From contig JAGFXX010000001.1 of the NCBI GenBank assembly GCA_017599285.1, positions 2,418,001 to 2,482,000 on the forward strand: a DNA stretch of 64,000 nt, written 5' to 3'. This DNA is from Cereibacter azotoformans. Its GTDB lineage: Bacteria > Pseudomonadota > Alphaproteobacteria > Rhodobacterales > Rhodobacteraceae. This document shows positions 42,753 through 52,483 of the stretch, one piece after another. The first letter of the stretch is position 1. Each line of letters begins with the position of its first letter. Both the position numbers and the translations under genes were made by a program. Below the pieces are notes generated by a model that did not search any database, was not told where the DNA came from, and saw only the letters and a program-made list of their open reading frames with translations.

Positions 42753-45008
42753 TCAGCCCACCTTGCAGGCCGCCATGACGGCCATGTTCAGGATGTCGTT
42801 CACGGTGGAGTTGACCGAGCAGATCTGGATCGGCTTCGACACGCCGGTGAGGATCGGCCCGATGACGGTGGCCCCGGCCATCTCCTGCATCAGCTTGATC
42901 GAGATCGAGGCCGAGTGCCGCGCGGGCACGACGAGGATGTTCGCGGGCCCGCTCAGCCGGCAGAACGGATATTGCGCCATGGCCGCCGGGTTCAGCGCCA
43001 CGTCCACGGTCATTTCGCCCTCATATTCGAAATCGACCTTCATCGCGTCCAGCACGCGCGAGGCAGCGCCCATCTTCGCCGCCCGCTCGGAGACCGGATA
43101 GCCGAAGGTCGAGAAGGAGACGAAGGCCACCCGCGGCTCCAGCCCGAGGTTGCGCGCCACGCGGGCCGACTTGATGGCGATGTTGGCCAGATCCTCGGGC
43201 TCGGGCCATTCATGCACCAGCGTGTCGGCGATTAGGACGATCCGGCCCTTGTGCAGCAGCGCCGTCACGCCCACGGCCCCGTCCGACGCCTTGGCGTCGA
43301 AGACGTGGTTGATGAGCTGCATGACATAGGCCGACTTGCGCGTGGCCCCGGTCACGAGGCCGTCGCCATGCCCATGCGCCAGCATCAGCGCCGAGAACAC
43401 ATGCCGGTCGCGCGTCGCCAGCCGCTGGATGTCGTAGCTGTCGAAACCGCCGCGCTGGAGGCGGTTGTAGAGGAACTGCTTGTAGGCATCCATGTGGCGC
43501 GAGTTGGCGGCGTTCACCACCTCGAGCTCGCGCACCGCATCGCCGAGGCCGGCGGCCTCCAGCTTCTCGCGCACATCATGCTCGCGGCCCACCACCAGCG
43601 CCTTGCCCATGCCGGCGCGCTGGTAGGCCACGGCGGCGCGCAGCACGCGCGGATCGTCGCCCTCGGCAAAGATCATCCGGGCCTGCGCGGCCTTGGCCCG
43701 CGCATGGATGCCCTGCAGGATCGAGGCGGTCGGGTCCATCCGCGACTTGAGCGCCAGTTCATAGCCCTGCAGGTCGATGATCGGGCGGCGCGCAACGCCG
43801 GTATCCATCCCCGCCTTCGCCACCGCCGGCGGGATCGTGTAGATCAGCCGCGGATCGAACGGCGTGGGAATGATGTAGTCGCGCCCGAACGAGAGCTTGC
43901 GGCCGTAGGCCATCGCCACCTCGTCCGGCACATCCTCGCGCGCAAGCGCGGCCAGCGCCTTGGCGCAGGCGATCTTCATCTCGTCGTTGATGGCGCGGGC
44001 GTGGATGTCCAGTGCGCCGCGGAACAGGTAGGGGAAGCCCAGGACGTTGTTCACCTGGTTCGGATAGTCCGACCGGCCGGTCGCCACAATCGCATCGGCG
44101 CGGACGGCGTGGGCCTCTTCGGGCGTGATCTCGGGATCGGGGTTCGCCATGGCGAAGATCACCGGGTTCTCGGCCATCGAGGCCACCATCGCCGGCGTCA
44201 CCGCGCCCTTGGCCGAGACGCCGAGGAAGACATCGGCCCCCACCATCGCCTCTTCCAGCGTGCGGCAGTCCGTCTTGGCCGCATGGGCCGACTTCCACTG
44301 GTTCATGCCCTCGGTGCGGCCCTGCCAGATCACGCCCTTGGTGTCGCACATGATGCAGTTGTCGTGGCGCGCGCCCATGGTCTTGAGGAGTTCCAGGCAG
44401 GCAATCCCCGCCGCCCCGGCGCCGTTCAGCACGATGCGGCAATCCTCGATCTTCTTGCCAGACAGCTCCAGCGCGTTGATGAGGCCCGCGGCGCAGATCA
44501 CCGCCGTGCCGTGCTGGTCGTCATGGAACACCGGGATGTCCATGAGTTCCTTCAGGCGCTGCTCGATGATGAAGCACTCGGGCGCCTTGATGTCCTCGAG
44601 GTTGATGCCGCCGAAGGTCGGCCCCATCAGCTTCACGGCCTGGATGATCTCGTCCGGGTCTTCGGTGTCCAGCTCGATGTCGATGGCGTTGACGTCGGCG
44701 AAGCGCTTGAAGAGCACCGCCTTGCCCTCCATCACCGGCTTCGAGGCCATCGCGCCGAGGTTGCCCATGCCGAGGATCGCGGTCCCGTTCGAGATCACGG
44801 CCACCATGTTGCCCTTGACCGTGTAGTCATAGACCGTCTCGGGCGCGTCGGCGATCGCCTGCACCGGGACGGCCACCCCTGGCGAATAAGCGAGGCTCAG
44901 GTCGCGCTGCGTCGCCATGGGCGTCGAGGCGACGATCTCGTATTTGCCCGGCCGCGGTTCGAGATGGTAGAGAAGCGCCTCTTCGGGCGTGATCTTTGTC
45001 TTGGTCAT
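42753..45008 (-). CDS. maeB: NADP-dependent malic enzyme with phosphotransacetylase-like C-terminus
   Basis: Decarboxylates malate to pyruvate with NADP reduction. The 751 residues form the MaeB-type fusion: a malic enzyme part (1 to about 420) with S-P-G-V-A-V-P near 42, F-H-D-D-Q-H-G-T-A near 162 and the Rossmann loop N-G-A-G-A-A-G-I-A, then a phosphate acetyltransferase-like domain (about 430-751). That domain is probably regulatory (acetyl-CoA sensing), not catalytic. The ATG at 45008 is used; upstream in-frame codons are unsupported. Divergent from mutS. Confidence 0.94.
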   Translation of the reverse strand: MTKTKITPEEALLYHLEPRPGKYEIVASTPMATQRDLSLAYSPGVAVPVQAIADAPETVYDYTVKGNMVAVISNGTAILGMGNLGAMASKPVMEGKAVLFKRFADVNAIDIELDTEDPDEIIQAVKLMGPTFGGINLEDIKAPECFIIEQRLKELMDIPVFHDDQHGTAVICAAGLINALELSGKKIEDCRIVLNGAGAAGIACLELLKTMGARHDNCIMCDTKGVIWQGRTEGMNQWKSAHAAKTDCRTLEEAMVGADVFLGVSAKGAVTPAMVASMAENPVIFAMANPDPEITPEEAHAVRADAIVATGRSDYPNQVNNVLGFPYLFRGALDIHARAINDEMKIACAKALAALAREDVPDEVAMAYGRKLSFGRDYIIPTPFDPRLIYTIPPAVAKAGMDTGVARRPIIDLQGYELALKSRMDPTASILQGIHARAKAAQARMIFAEGDDPRVLRAAVAYQRAGMGKALVVGREHDVREKLEAAGLGDAVRELEVVNAANSRHMDAYKQFLYNRLQRGGFDSYDIQRLATRDRHVFSALMLAHGHGDGLVTGATRKSAYVMQLINHVFDAKASDGAVGVTALLHKGRIVLIADTLVHEWPEPEDLANIAIKSARVARNLGLEPRVAFVSFSTFGYPVSERAAKMGAASRVLDAMKVDFEYEGEMTVDVALNPAAMAQYPFCRLSGPANILVVPARHSASISIKLMQEMAGATVIGPILTGVSKPIQICSVNSTVNDILNMAVMAACKVG

Positions 45009-45136
45009 GAGGGGGCCATCCTGTGCAAGCACGGCCCTTCTAGCGCCGCGCCGCCCTCGCAACAATCACCAAGGATTTGCGGCTTTTCCCCGCAGAGGCG
45101 CTTTTGTAGGGTCGGCCGACCTGCAGGGGAGATGAT

Positions 45137-47767
45137 GTGAGCGACGACACCGTCACGCCGATGATGGCGCAATATCTGGAGATCAAGGCGCAGCACCCCG
45201 GCGCGATCCTGTTCTACCGGATGGGCGACTTCTACGAGATGTTCTTCGAGGATGCGGCGCTGGCGGCCGAGGCGCTGGACATCGCGCTGACCAAGCGCGG
45301 CAAGCACAAGGGCGAGGATATCGCCATGTGCGGCGTGCCGATCCATGCCGCCGAGGGCTACCTGCTGACGCTGATCCGCAAGGGGTTCCGCGTCGCCATC
45401 GCCGAGCAGATGGAGGATCCGGCCGAGGCGAAGAAACGCGGCTCCAAGTCCGTTGTCCGGCGCGAGGTGGTGCGGCTCGTCACCCCCGGCACGCTGACCG
45501 AGGACAGCCTGCTGGAGGCGCGGCGGCACAACTTCCTCTGCGCATTCGCCGAGATCCGCGACGAGGCGGCACTCGCCTGGGCCGACATCTCGACCGGCGA
45601 ATTCAGCGTCACGCCCTGCCCGCTGCCCCGCCTTCTGCCCGAGCTTGCCCGCCTCGCGCCGCGCGAACTGCTGGTGGCCGACGAACGCCCGCTCGACTGG
45701 ATCGAGGAGGTGGGATGCGCCCTGACCCCTCTCGCCCGCGCGAGCTTTGACAGCGCCTCGGCCGAAAAGCGGCTCTGCACGCTCTTCGGGGTCGGCACGC
45801 TGGACAGCTTCGGCAACTTCACCCGCCCCGAGCTGTCGGCCATGGGCGCGCTGGTCGATTACCTCGACCTCACGCAGCGCGGAAAGCTGCCGCTCCTGCG
45901 CCCGCCCGTGCGCGAGGTCGCGGGCGGCACGGTGCAGATCGACGCCGCCACCCGGCGCAACCTCGAGATCACGCAAGCCCTCACCGGCGGGCGCGAAGGT
46001 TCGCTGCTATCAGCGGTGGACCGCACCGTCACCGCCCCCGGCGCCCGCCTGCTCGAGCGGCGGCTCTCCAGCCCCTCGCGCGACCTTGGCCTGATCCACA
46101 ACCGGCTCGCGGCTGTGAGCTGGCTGACGGACGAGCCGCGGCTGCGCGAGGATCTGCGGGCGAGCCTGCGCCGCGTGCCGGACATGGACCGCGCCCTCTC
46201 GCGGCTCGCGCTCGACCGTGCCGGGCCACGGGACATGGCGGCGATCCGCGCCGGCCTCACGCAGGCCGAGGCCATCGCAGGCCGTATGCCGGCCGACGCA
46301 CCTTCCCTGCTCGCGGAGACACTCGAGGCGCTCCGCGGCCACGAGAACCTCGTGGAACTCCTCGATCAGGCGCTGGTGGCCGAGCCGCCGCTGCTGGCGC
46401 GCGACGGCGGCTTCATCGCCCCGGGCTTCGATGGTGACCTCGACGAGACACGGCGCCTGCGCGACGAGGGCCGCGGCGTGATCGCGTCGATGCAGGCCGG
46501 CTTCATCGAGACGACCGGCATCCAGAGCCTGAAGATCAAGCACAACAACGTGCTCGGCTATTTCATCGAAGTCACCTCGACCCACGCCGAAAAGATGCTC
46601 TCACCCCCCCTGTCCGAGAGCTTCATCCACCGCCAGACGACCGCGGGGCAGGTGCGCTTCACCACCGTCGCCCTCTCGGAACTCGAAACGCGCATCCTGA
46701 ACGCCGGGAACCGCGCGCTCGAACTCGAGAAGATGCATTTTGCGGCGCTGCGGACGGCGATCCTCGATCAGGCGGGCGCGATCGGCCGCGCCGCCCGGGC
46801 GCTGGCCGAGGTGGACCTGATCGCGGCCTTCGCCGACCTCGCCGTGGCCGAGGACTGGACCGAGCCGCAGGTGGACGACAGCCGCGCCTTCGCCATCGAG
46901 GCCGGCCGGCATCCGGTCGTCGAGCGTGCCCTCCGCCGGACCGGCACGCCCTTCGTGGCGAACGACTGCGACCTGTCCAAGGCCGAGACGCCGGCCGTCT
47001 GGCTCATCACCGGGCCGAACATGGCCGGTAAATCCACCTTCCTGCGCCAGAACGCACTGATCGCGCTGCTCGCCCAAGCGGGCAGCTTCGTCCCGGCCCG
47101 CCGGGCCCATATCGGCCTCGTCAGCCAGATCTTCAGCCGCGTCGGCGCCTCGGACGATCTGGCCCGCGGCCGCTCGACCTTCATGGTCGAGATGGTCGAA
47201 ACCGCCGCCATCCTGAACCAGGCCGATGACCGCGCGCTTGTGATCCTCGACGAGATCGGCCGCGGTACAGCCACCTGGGACGGGCTCTCGATCGCCTGGG
47301 CCACGCTCGAGCATCTGCACGACACGAACCGCTGCCGCGCGCTCTTCGCCACCCACTACCACGAGATGACGGCGCTCGCCGGCAAGCTCACCGGCGTCGA
47401 GAACGCCACCGTGTCCGTCAAGGAATGGCAGGGCGAGGTGATCTTCCTGCACGAGGTCCGGCGCGGCGCGGCTGATCGGTCCTATGGTGTGCAGGTGGCG
47501 CGGCTCGCGGGCCTTCCCGCCTCGGTGATCGAGCGCGCACGTACCGTCCTCGACGCGCTCGAGTCCGGCGAACGCGAGAGCGGTCCACGGCGGCGGGCGC
47601 TGATCGACGACCTGCCGCTCTTTCGCGCCGCCCCGCCGCCGCCCGCCCCCGCCGCTCCTCCCAAAGCCTCGCAGGTGGAAGAGCGGCTGCGCGCGATCCA
47701 GCCCGACGACCTCAGCCCGCGCGAGGCGCTCAAACTCCTCTACGATCTCCGGGCCCTCCTGCCCTGA
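45137..47767 (+). CDS. mutS: DNA mismatch repair protein MutS
   Basis: Recognises mismatches and starts repair. The mismatch-contacting F-Y-E is in M-G-D-F-Y-E-M-F near residues 30-37. The ATPase has Walker A G-P-N-M-A-G-K-S-T near 626-634, D-E-I-G-R-G-T-A-T-W-D-G and the A-T-H-Y-H-E-M-T switch. The 876-residue length is full. GTG 45137 has GGGGAGA upstream. No mutL is nearby. A 128-bp gap separates it from divergent maeB. Confidence 0.97.
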   Translation: MSDDTVTPMMAQYLEIKAQHPGAILFYRMGDFYEMFFEDAALAAEALDIALTKRGKHKGEDIAMCGVPIHAAEGYLLTLIRKGFRVAIAEQMEDPAEAKKRGSKSVVRREVVRLVTPGTLTEDSLLEARRHNFLCAFAEIRDEAALAWADISTGEFSVTPCPLPRLLPELARLAPRELLVADERPLDWIEEVGCALTPLARASFDSASAEKRLCTLFGVGTLDSFGNFTRPELSAMGALVDYLDLTQRGKLPLLRPPVREVAGGTVQIDAATRRNLEITQALTGGREGSLLSAVDRTVTAPGARLLERRLSSPSRDLGLIHNRLAAVSWLTDEPRLREDLRASLRRVPDMDRALSRLALDRAGPRDMAAIRAGLTQAEAIAGRMPADAPSLLAETLEALRGHENLVELLDQALVAEPPLLARDGGFIAPGFDGDLDETRRLRDEGRGVIASMQAGFIETTGIQSLKIKHNNVLGYFIEVTSTHAEKMLSPPLSESFIHRQTTAGQVRFTTVALSELETRILNAGNRALELEKMHFAALRTAILDQAGAIGRAARALAEVDLIAAFADLAVAEDWTEPQVDDSRAFAIEAGRHPVVERALRRTGTPFVANDCDLSKAETPAVWLITGPNMAGKSTFLRQNALIALLAQAGSFVPARRAHIGLVSQIFSRVGASDDLARGRSTFMVEMVETAAILNQADDRALVILDEIGRGTATWDGLSIAWATLEHLHDTNRCRALFATHYHEMTALAGKLTGVENATVSVKEWQGEVIFLHEVRRGAADRSYGVQVARLAGLPASVIERARTVLDALESGERESGPRRRALIDDLPLFRAAPPPPAPAAPPKASQVEERLRAIQPDDLSPREALKLLYDLRALLP

Positions 47768-47803
47768 GATCGCTTTCATTCTGGTTCAAATATCCCGCGG
47801 GGG

Positions 47804-47843
47804 GCCCGACCCAACGGGTCGGGCGGGGGGCGCGCAGCCCCCC
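47804..47843. terminator. Double hairpin between convergent mutS and grpE
   Basis: A 9-bp perfect stem (47804-47812 with 47816-47824) is followed at once by a 7-bp C/G stem (47825-47831 with 47837-47843). The preceding bases (about 47770-47797, with TTTCATTCTGG and CAAATATCCC) look like a conserved intergenic module of this bacterial group, from memory. It fits a bidirectional terminator. Confidence 0.5.
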
Positions 47844-47860
47844 TCCGACATCGGCCCGGC

Positions 47861-48397
47861 TCAGGCGCCGGTGTTCGACGACACGCCCACCTGCGCGGGA
47901 CGCAGCAGCCGGTCATGGATCATGAAGCCCTCGGTCATCACCTGGATGATCTGGCCGGCCTTGGTGCCGGGCACCGGAGCCTCGAACATCGCCTGATGCT
48001 GCTGCGGGTCGAACGTGTCGCCGACCTGCGGCGTGATCGGCCGCACGCCATGCTTGTTCATCACGTTGCGCAGCTCGCGAAGCGTGAGTTCCACCCCCTC
48101 GATCAGCGCCGCGGCGGCGGCCCGCTGCTCGTCCCCGGCCACCTCGAGCGCGCGGCTCAGGTTGTCATAGACCGGCAACAGGTCGCGCGCGAGGCGCGTG
48201 CCGCCATATTGCTCGGCCTCGCGCCGGTCGCGGTCGGCCCGCTTGCGGCTGTTCTCGGCATCGGCCAGCGCGCGCATGAAGCGGTCGCGCAGCTCGTCGC
48301 GCTCGGCGCGCAGCACCTCGAGCTCGTCGATCTCGGGCGCCTCCGCCAGTTCCGGCGCATCCACACTCTCGTCCCGGGGTGCCTGGTCCTCGGCCAT
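47861..48397 (-). CDS. grpE: Nucleotide exchange factor GrpE
   Basis: Co-chaperone that releases ADP from DnaK. A long charged coiled-coil (about residues 20-75) precedes the conserved head with G-V-R-P-I-T-P-Q-V-G-D-x-F-D-P-Q-Q-H-Q-A-M-F and a C-terminal M-I-H-D-R-L-L-R-P-A-Q-V-G-V. The ATG at 48397 (178 residues) has AAGGAAAG upstream. ATGs at 48421 and 48430 are in frame, and the latter overlaps the hrcA stop as ATGA, so a coupled longer form is possible. Confidence 0.93.
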   Translation of the reverse strand: MAEDQAPRDESVDAPELAEAPEIDELEVLRAERDELRDRFMRALADAENSRKRADRDRREAEQYGGTRLARDLLPVYDNLSRALEVAGDEQRAAAAALIEGVELTLRELRNVMNKHGVRPITPQVGDTFDPQQHQAMFEAPVPGTKAGQIIQVMTEGFMIHDRLLRPAQVGVSSNTGA

Positions 48398-48426
48398 CTC
48401 GTCTTTCCTTGCGTTCGTCATGCTCG

Positions 48427-49497
48427 TCATCCCTTGCCGCGGTCGGACACCAGCCGACCCACCAGCTGCGCCGTGTAATCGACGATCGGCACGATGCGCC
48501 CGTAGTTGAGCCGCGTCGGACCGATCACGCCAATGGCGCCGATGATCTTTCGATCCGCGTTCATATAGGGAGAGACCACCAGAGAGGAACCCGAAAGTGA
48601 GAAAAGCTTGTTTTCCGAGCCGATGAAAATGCGCACGCCCTCGCCCTCCTCGGCCAGTTCGAGGAACTCGGCGATGTCGCGCTTGCGCTCCAGATCGTCG
48701 AAGAGCGTTCGGATCCGCTCGAAATCAGCCGCCTCGGTCGATCCCTCCAGGAGGTTGGCGCGCCCCCGCACGATCAGGCGCTCGGACTGCTCGCCCGGGT
48801 TCTCCCACACGGCAAGGCCACTCTGGACCAGATCATGCGCCAGCGCGTCGATCTCCCGCCGGCGCCGGGAAATCTCATGACCGATGGTCTGGCGCATGTC
48901 GGCCAGCGTCCGGCCCTCGACCAGCGCGTTGAGGAAGTTCGCCGCCTCCCGCATCGAGGAGGCGGTCTGGCCCGGCGGCGGGCGGAAGACGCGGTTCTCG
49001 ACATGGCCATCGGCGAAGACCAGCACGACCAGCGCCCGGTCGGCCCCGAGGCTCACGAATTCGATATGGCGGATCGGCGCCTCGTGCTTGGGCGACAGGA
49101 CGAGGCTGGCACCGTGGGTGATCGAGGAGAGCGTCGCCCCCACCCGGTCGAGCAGCGACACCACGTCATGCTCGTTCCCGCCCATCGTGGCGTCGATCCG
49201 CTCGCGGTCCTCGTCCGAGACGGTGCCGACCTCGAGCAGCCCGTCCACGAACATCCGCAGGCCCAGCTGCGTCGGGATCCGCCCCGCCGAGACATGCGGA
49301 CTGTCCAGCAGGCCCAGATATTCCAGATCCTGCATCACGTTGCGGATGGTGGCCGCGCTGACCTTCTCGGTCATGTGGCGTGTCAGGGTGCGCGATCCCA
49401 CCGGATCGCCCGAGGCGAGATAGCCCTCGACCACGCGCCGGAACACCTCGCGCGAGCGGTCATTCATCTCGGATAGCATCTTGCTGCCTTGACTCAT
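48427..49497 (-). CDS. hrcA: Heat-inducible transcription repressor HrcA
   Basis: Represses chaperone genes by binding CIRCE elements. The N-terminal winged helix has [21 protein letters not shown] near 35-55 and the V-S-A-G-R-I-P-T block near 75. The sensor domain and C-terminal [11 protein letters not shown] are complete. The ATG at 49497 (356 residues) has AAGG upstream; the GTG just before it is the alternative. It leads the grpE operon. No CIRCE inverted repeat is visible upstream. Confidence 0.95.
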   Translation of the reverse strand: MSQGSKMLSEMNDRSREVFRRVVEGYLASGDPVGSRTLTRHMTEKVSAATIRNVMQDLEYLGLLDSPHVSAGRIPTQLGLRMFVDGLLEVGTVSDEDRERIDATMGGNEHDVVSLLDRVGATLSSITHGASLVLSPKHEAPIRHIEFVSLGADRALVVLVFADGHVENRVFRPPPGQTASSMREAANFLNALVEGRTLADMRQTIGHEISRRRREIDALAHDLVQSGLAVWENPGEQSERLIVRGRANLLEGSTEAADFERIRTLFDDLERKRDIAEFLELAEEGEGVRIFIGSENKLFSLSGSSLVVSPYMNADRKIIGAIGVIGPTRLNYGRIVPIVDYTAQLVGRLVSDRGKG

Positions 49498-49521
49498 CAC
49501 CCAGCCTTCAAGCGACTGCCG

Positions 49522-49551
49522 ACTTTAGCGAGGCGGCTTGGTGCCCGTCAA
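49522..49551 (-). promoter_or_regulatory. Candidate hrcA-grpE promoter
   Basis: On the minus strand TTGACG (49546-49551), an 18-base spacer and TAAAGT (49522-49527) precede hrcA by about 25 bases. This is a housekeeping-type promoter with a very short leader. The remainder of the divergent gap to rph (49630) shows no other signal. Confidence 0.42.
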
Positions 49552-49629
49552 TCGGGCTGGCCTTCACTAAGGGTTGCATCTGCGCGCGCGGGCGGCCTAT
49601 CTGGCCCGGTTCCAGACATGAGGTTTTCC

Positions 49630-50343
49630 ATGCGTCCTTCCGGCAGAAAGCTCGACCAGATGCGGTCGGTGTCCATCGAGCCCAACGTGATGAAACATGC
49701 CGAGGGCTCGTGCCTCATCCGCATGGGCGAGACGCATGTGCTCTGCTCGGCCTCGATCGAGGACAAGCCGCCGCCGTTCCTGAAGAACACGGGCCTCGGC
49801 TGGGTGACGGCCGAATACGGGATGCTGCCGCGCGCCACCACCTCGCGCAACCGGCGCGAAGCCACCGCCGGCAAACAGAGCGGCCGCACGCAGGAGATCC
49901 AGCGCCTGATCGGCCGCGCGCTGCGCGCCGGCATCGACCGCTCGGCGCTGGGTGAGCGGCAGATCGTGATCGACTGCGACGTGCTGCAGGCCGACGGCGG
50001 CACCCGCTGCGCCTCGATCACAGGCGGGTGGGTCGCGCTGCGGCTGGCCGTCAACAAGCTGCTCAAGGCCGGGATCGTGGTCTCGGACCCGATCGTGGAT
50101 CACGTCGCGGCCGTCTCTTGCGGGATCTACGCCGGCCAGCCGGTCCTTGACCTCGACTATGCCGAGGATTCCACCGCCGGCACCGATGGCAACTTTGTCC
50201 TGACCGGCCGGCAGCGGCTGATCGAGGTGCAGATGTCGGCCGAGGGCGCCAGCTTCTCGCGGGACGAGATGGGCCAGCTGCTCGACCTGGCCGAGGCGGG
50301 CATCGCCGATCTGGTGGCGGCGCAGAAGGCGTCGCTCGGATGA
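49630..50343 (+). CDS. rph: Ribonuclease PH
   Basis: Phosphorolytic 3'-5' exonuclease that trims tRNA precursors. The opening [12 protein letters not shown], the [11 protein letters not shown] block, the T-S-R-N-R-R-E segment and [12 protein letters not shown] near 117-128 are all present. The 237-residue length is standard. ATG 49630 has GAGG 6 bases upstream and gives the normal N-terminus; ATG 49618 is less likely. It overlaps rdgB by 4 bp. Confidence 0.96.
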   Translation: MRPSGRKLDQMRSVSIEPNVMKHAEGSCLIRMGETHVLCSASIEDKPPPFLKNTGLGWVTAEYGMLPRATTSRNRREATAGKQSGRTQEIQRLIGRALRAGIDRSALGERQIVIDCDVLQADGGTRCASITGGWVALRLAVNKLLKAGIVVSDPIVDHVAAVSCGIYAGQPVLDLDYAEDSTAGTDGNFVLTGRQRLIEVQMSAEGASFSRDEMGQLLDLAEAGIADLVAAQKASLG

Positions 50344-50951
50344 CGCGGACGTTCTCGGGCGACCGGCTGCTGGTCGCCACGCACAACAAGGGCAAGCTCG
50401 AGGAGATCCAGCATCTCTTCGAGCCCTTGGGGATTGCGGTCGTCTCGGCGGGTGAACTGGGCCTGCCCGAGCCGGAGGAGACCGAAACCACCTTCGTGGG
50501 CAACGCCCGCATCAAGGCCCATGCCGCGGCGAAGGCGGCCGGCATGGTGGCGCTGGCCGACGATTCCGGCATCACCATCGACGCGCTCGACGGGGCGCCG
50601 GGCGTCTATACGGCCGACTGGGCCATGACACCCACGGGTCGGGATTTCGTCAAGGCGATGACCGACACATGGGCGAAGCTCGAGACGGCGAACGCCCCCT
50701 TCCCGCGCAAGGCGCAGTTCCGCTGCACGCTGGTTCTGGCCTGGCCCGACGGGCACGACGAGGTGTTCGAGGGCGTGATGCCCGGACAGGTCGTCTGGCC
50801 GATGCGCGGCGATCAGGGCCACGGCTACGATCCGATCTTCCAGCCCGACGGCAGCGATCTGACCTTTGGCGAAATGGACCGCTGGGAAAAGAACCAGATC
50901 AGCCACCGCGCCCGCGCCTTCCGCAGCCTGATGGCGGGGTGCTTCACGTGA
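50340..50951 (+). CDS. rdgB: dITP/XTP pyrophosphatase (RdgB/HAM1)
   Basis: Removes deaminated purine nucleotides from the pool. The nucleotide-binding start [11 protein letters not shown] is at residues 13-23, the [11 protein letters not shown] block near 73-83, and the late G-Y-D-P-I-F-Q-P and S-H-R-A-R-A-F-R complete the site. The 203-residue length is normal. It is coupled to rph upstream (ATGA) and to the RidA gene downstream (GTGA). A near-match to parS lies at its 3' end. Confidence 0.95.
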   Translation: MTRTFSGDRLLVATHNKGKLEEIQHLFEPLGIAVVSAGELGLPEPEETETTFVGNARIKAHAAAKAAGMVALADDSGITIDALDGAPGVYTADWAMTPTGRDFVKAMTDTWAKLETANAPFPRKAQFRCTLVLAWPDGHDEVFEGVMPGQVVWPMRGDQGHGYDPIFQPDGSDLTFGEMDRWEKNQISHRARAFRSLMAGCFT

Positions 50952-50955
50952 AACG
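50940..50955. other. Degenerate parS-like 16-mer
   Basis: TGCTTCACGTGAAACG matches the 16-bp ParB site at 14 of 16 positions, keeping the central palindrome. It spans the rdgB stop and the start of the RidA gene, about 4.1 kb from the nearest exact site. Weak binding is plausible. Confidence 0.45.
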
Positions 50956-51322
50956 GATTTCCAGCGGTTCGCCCTTCGAGGCTGCGATGGGCTATTCCCG
51001 CGCCGTGGTGAAGGGCAACTGGTGCTTCGTCGCGGGCACTACGGGCTATGACTATGCCACCATGACCATGCCCGAGGGCGTGGCCGAGCAGGCCCGGAAC
51101 TGCCTTGGCACCATCGCACGGGTTCTTGATGAGGCCGGTTTCTCGATGGCCGACATCGTGCGGGTGCAGTATACCGTCACCGACGCGGCGCTGATCGAGG
51201 CGCTGGCCCCCGTTCTGGGGGACGTGCTGGGCGAGATCCGTCCGGCCGCGACCATGGTCATCGCCGGGCTGATCCGCCCCGAGATGCTGGTCGAGATCGA
51301 GGTGACGGCCTTCAAGGGGTAG
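50948..51322 (+). CDS. RidA/YjgF-family protein
   Basis: A 124-residue member of the RidA family, whose typical role is to hydrolyse reactive enamine/imine intermediates from PLP enzymes. The arginine-containing block I-R-P-A-A-T-M-V-I-A-G-L and the closing E-M-L-V-E-I-E-V-T-A-F are present, with V-A-G-T-T-G near 29-34. The start is GTG 50948, overlapping the rdgB stop; the frame open upstream is shadow. It is more diverged than the archetypal RidA, so the substrate is uncertain. Confidence 0.87.
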   Translation: MKRISSGSPFEAAMGYSRAVVKGNWCFVAGTTGYDYATMTMPEGVAEQARNCLGTIARVLDEAGFSMADIVRVQYTVTDAALIEALAPVLGDVLGEIRPAATMVIAGLIRPEMLVEIEVTAFKG

Positions 51323-51324
51323 CG

Positions 51325-52482
51325 ATGGACGACTGGCGGAACGGCGGCTTCGGGCTTTACCTGCACTGGCCGTTCTGTCAGTCGAAATGCCCCTACTGCG
51401 ACTTCAATTCCCACGTCGCGGCCACCATCGACCAGAGCCGCTGGCAGCGGGCCTACCTGTCCGAAATCCGCCGTCTGGGCAACGAGACCGAAGGACGGGT
51501 GCTGAACTCGGTCTTCTTCGGCGGCGGCACGCCCTCGCTGATGGAGCCCGAGCTGGTGGCCGCCATCCTCGAGACGGTGCGGGCCACCTGGCCGCTTGCC
51601 AACGATCTGGAAGTGACACTTGAGGCCAACCCCGGATCGGTCGAGGCTGGCCGCTTCCGCGGCTTCCGCGACGCCGGCGTCAACCGGATCTCGATGGGGA
51701 TACAGGCGCTGAACGACGCCGACCTCCGCCAGCTCGGGCGGCTGCATACGGTGGCCGAGGCGCGCGCGGCCTTCGACGTGGCGCGCGCGACCTTCGACCG
51801 GGTGAGCTTCGACCTGATCTATGCCCGGCAGGACCAGTCACTCGCGGACTGGCGACAGGAACTGTCGGAGGCGCTGGCCATGGCGGCGGATCACCTCTCG
51901 ATGTATCAGCTCACGATCGAGGACGGCACGGCCTTTGGCGAGCGGTTCAAGCGCGGCAAGCTGAGAGGCCTGCCGGAAGAGGAACTGTCGGCCGACATGT
52001 ATGCGCTGACGCAGGATCTGTGCGACGCGGCCGGCCTGCCCGCCTACGAAATCTCGAACCACGCACAACCGGGCGCCGAATCACGCCACAATCTGATCTA
52101 CTGGCGGGGCGGCGACTATGCCGGAGCCGGCCCCGGCGCTCATGGTCGCGTCAGTCTGGCGACCGGCCGCTGGGCAACGGAGGCACCAAAAGCGCCCGGC
52201 GGATGGCTGGAACGTGTCGAACGCGACGGAAACGGCGAGCTGCCGCGCGTAAGGCTGGACCGCGAGGACCATGCGCTGGAATATCTGATGATGGCGCTGC
52301 GATTGCGCGAGGGCCTGGACAGCGAGCGTCATGCCGCGCTGGCCGGGCGACCACTGGACGAGCGGCGGGTCACCGACCTGCAGGAGATGGGCATGATCGA
52401 AACAGACGGCGCGCGGCTGCGCGCAACCACCCGGGGCCGCATGGTCCTGAACTCCGTCATCGCCTCATTGGCGGGTGAGTGA
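51325..52482 (+). CDS. hemW: HemW-type radical SAM protein (coproporphyrinogen oxidase-like)
   Basis: A 385-residue radical SAM protein with the cluster cysteines C18-x-x-x-C22-x-x-C25 in P-F-C-Q-S-K-C-P-Y-C. F-F-G-G-G-T-P-S-L follows near 64-72 and Y-E-I-S-N-H-A near 238. The position after rdgB and the sequence L-Y-L-H-W-P-F-C place it in the HemW branch, which acts as a heme chaperone, not in true HemN. A coproporphyrinogen oxidase role cannot be ruled out by sequence alone. Confidence 0.91.
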   Translation: MDDWRNGGFGLYLHWPFCQSKCPYCDFNSHVAATIDQSRWQRAYLSEIRRLGNETEGRVLNSVFFGGGTPSLMEPELVAAILETVRATWPLANDLEVTLEANPGSVEAGRFRGFRDAGVNRISMGIQALNDADLRQLGRLHTVAEARAAFDVARATFDRVSFDLIYARQDQSLADWRQELSEALAMAADHLSMYQLTIEDGTAFGERFKRGKLRGLPEEELSADMYALTQDLCDAAGLPAYEISNHAQPGAESRHNLIYWRGGDYAGAGPGAHGRVSLATGRWATEAPKAPGGWLERVERDGNGELPRVRLDREDHALEYLMMALRLREGLDSERHAALAGRPLDERRVTDLQEMGMIETDGARLRATTRGRMVLNSVIASLAGE

Positions 52483-52483
52483 C

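Noticed and set aside
47780..47797. T-loop-like GGTTCAAAT in the mutS/grpE gap
   Set aside because: No cloverleaf can be built around it; it belongs to the terminator module.
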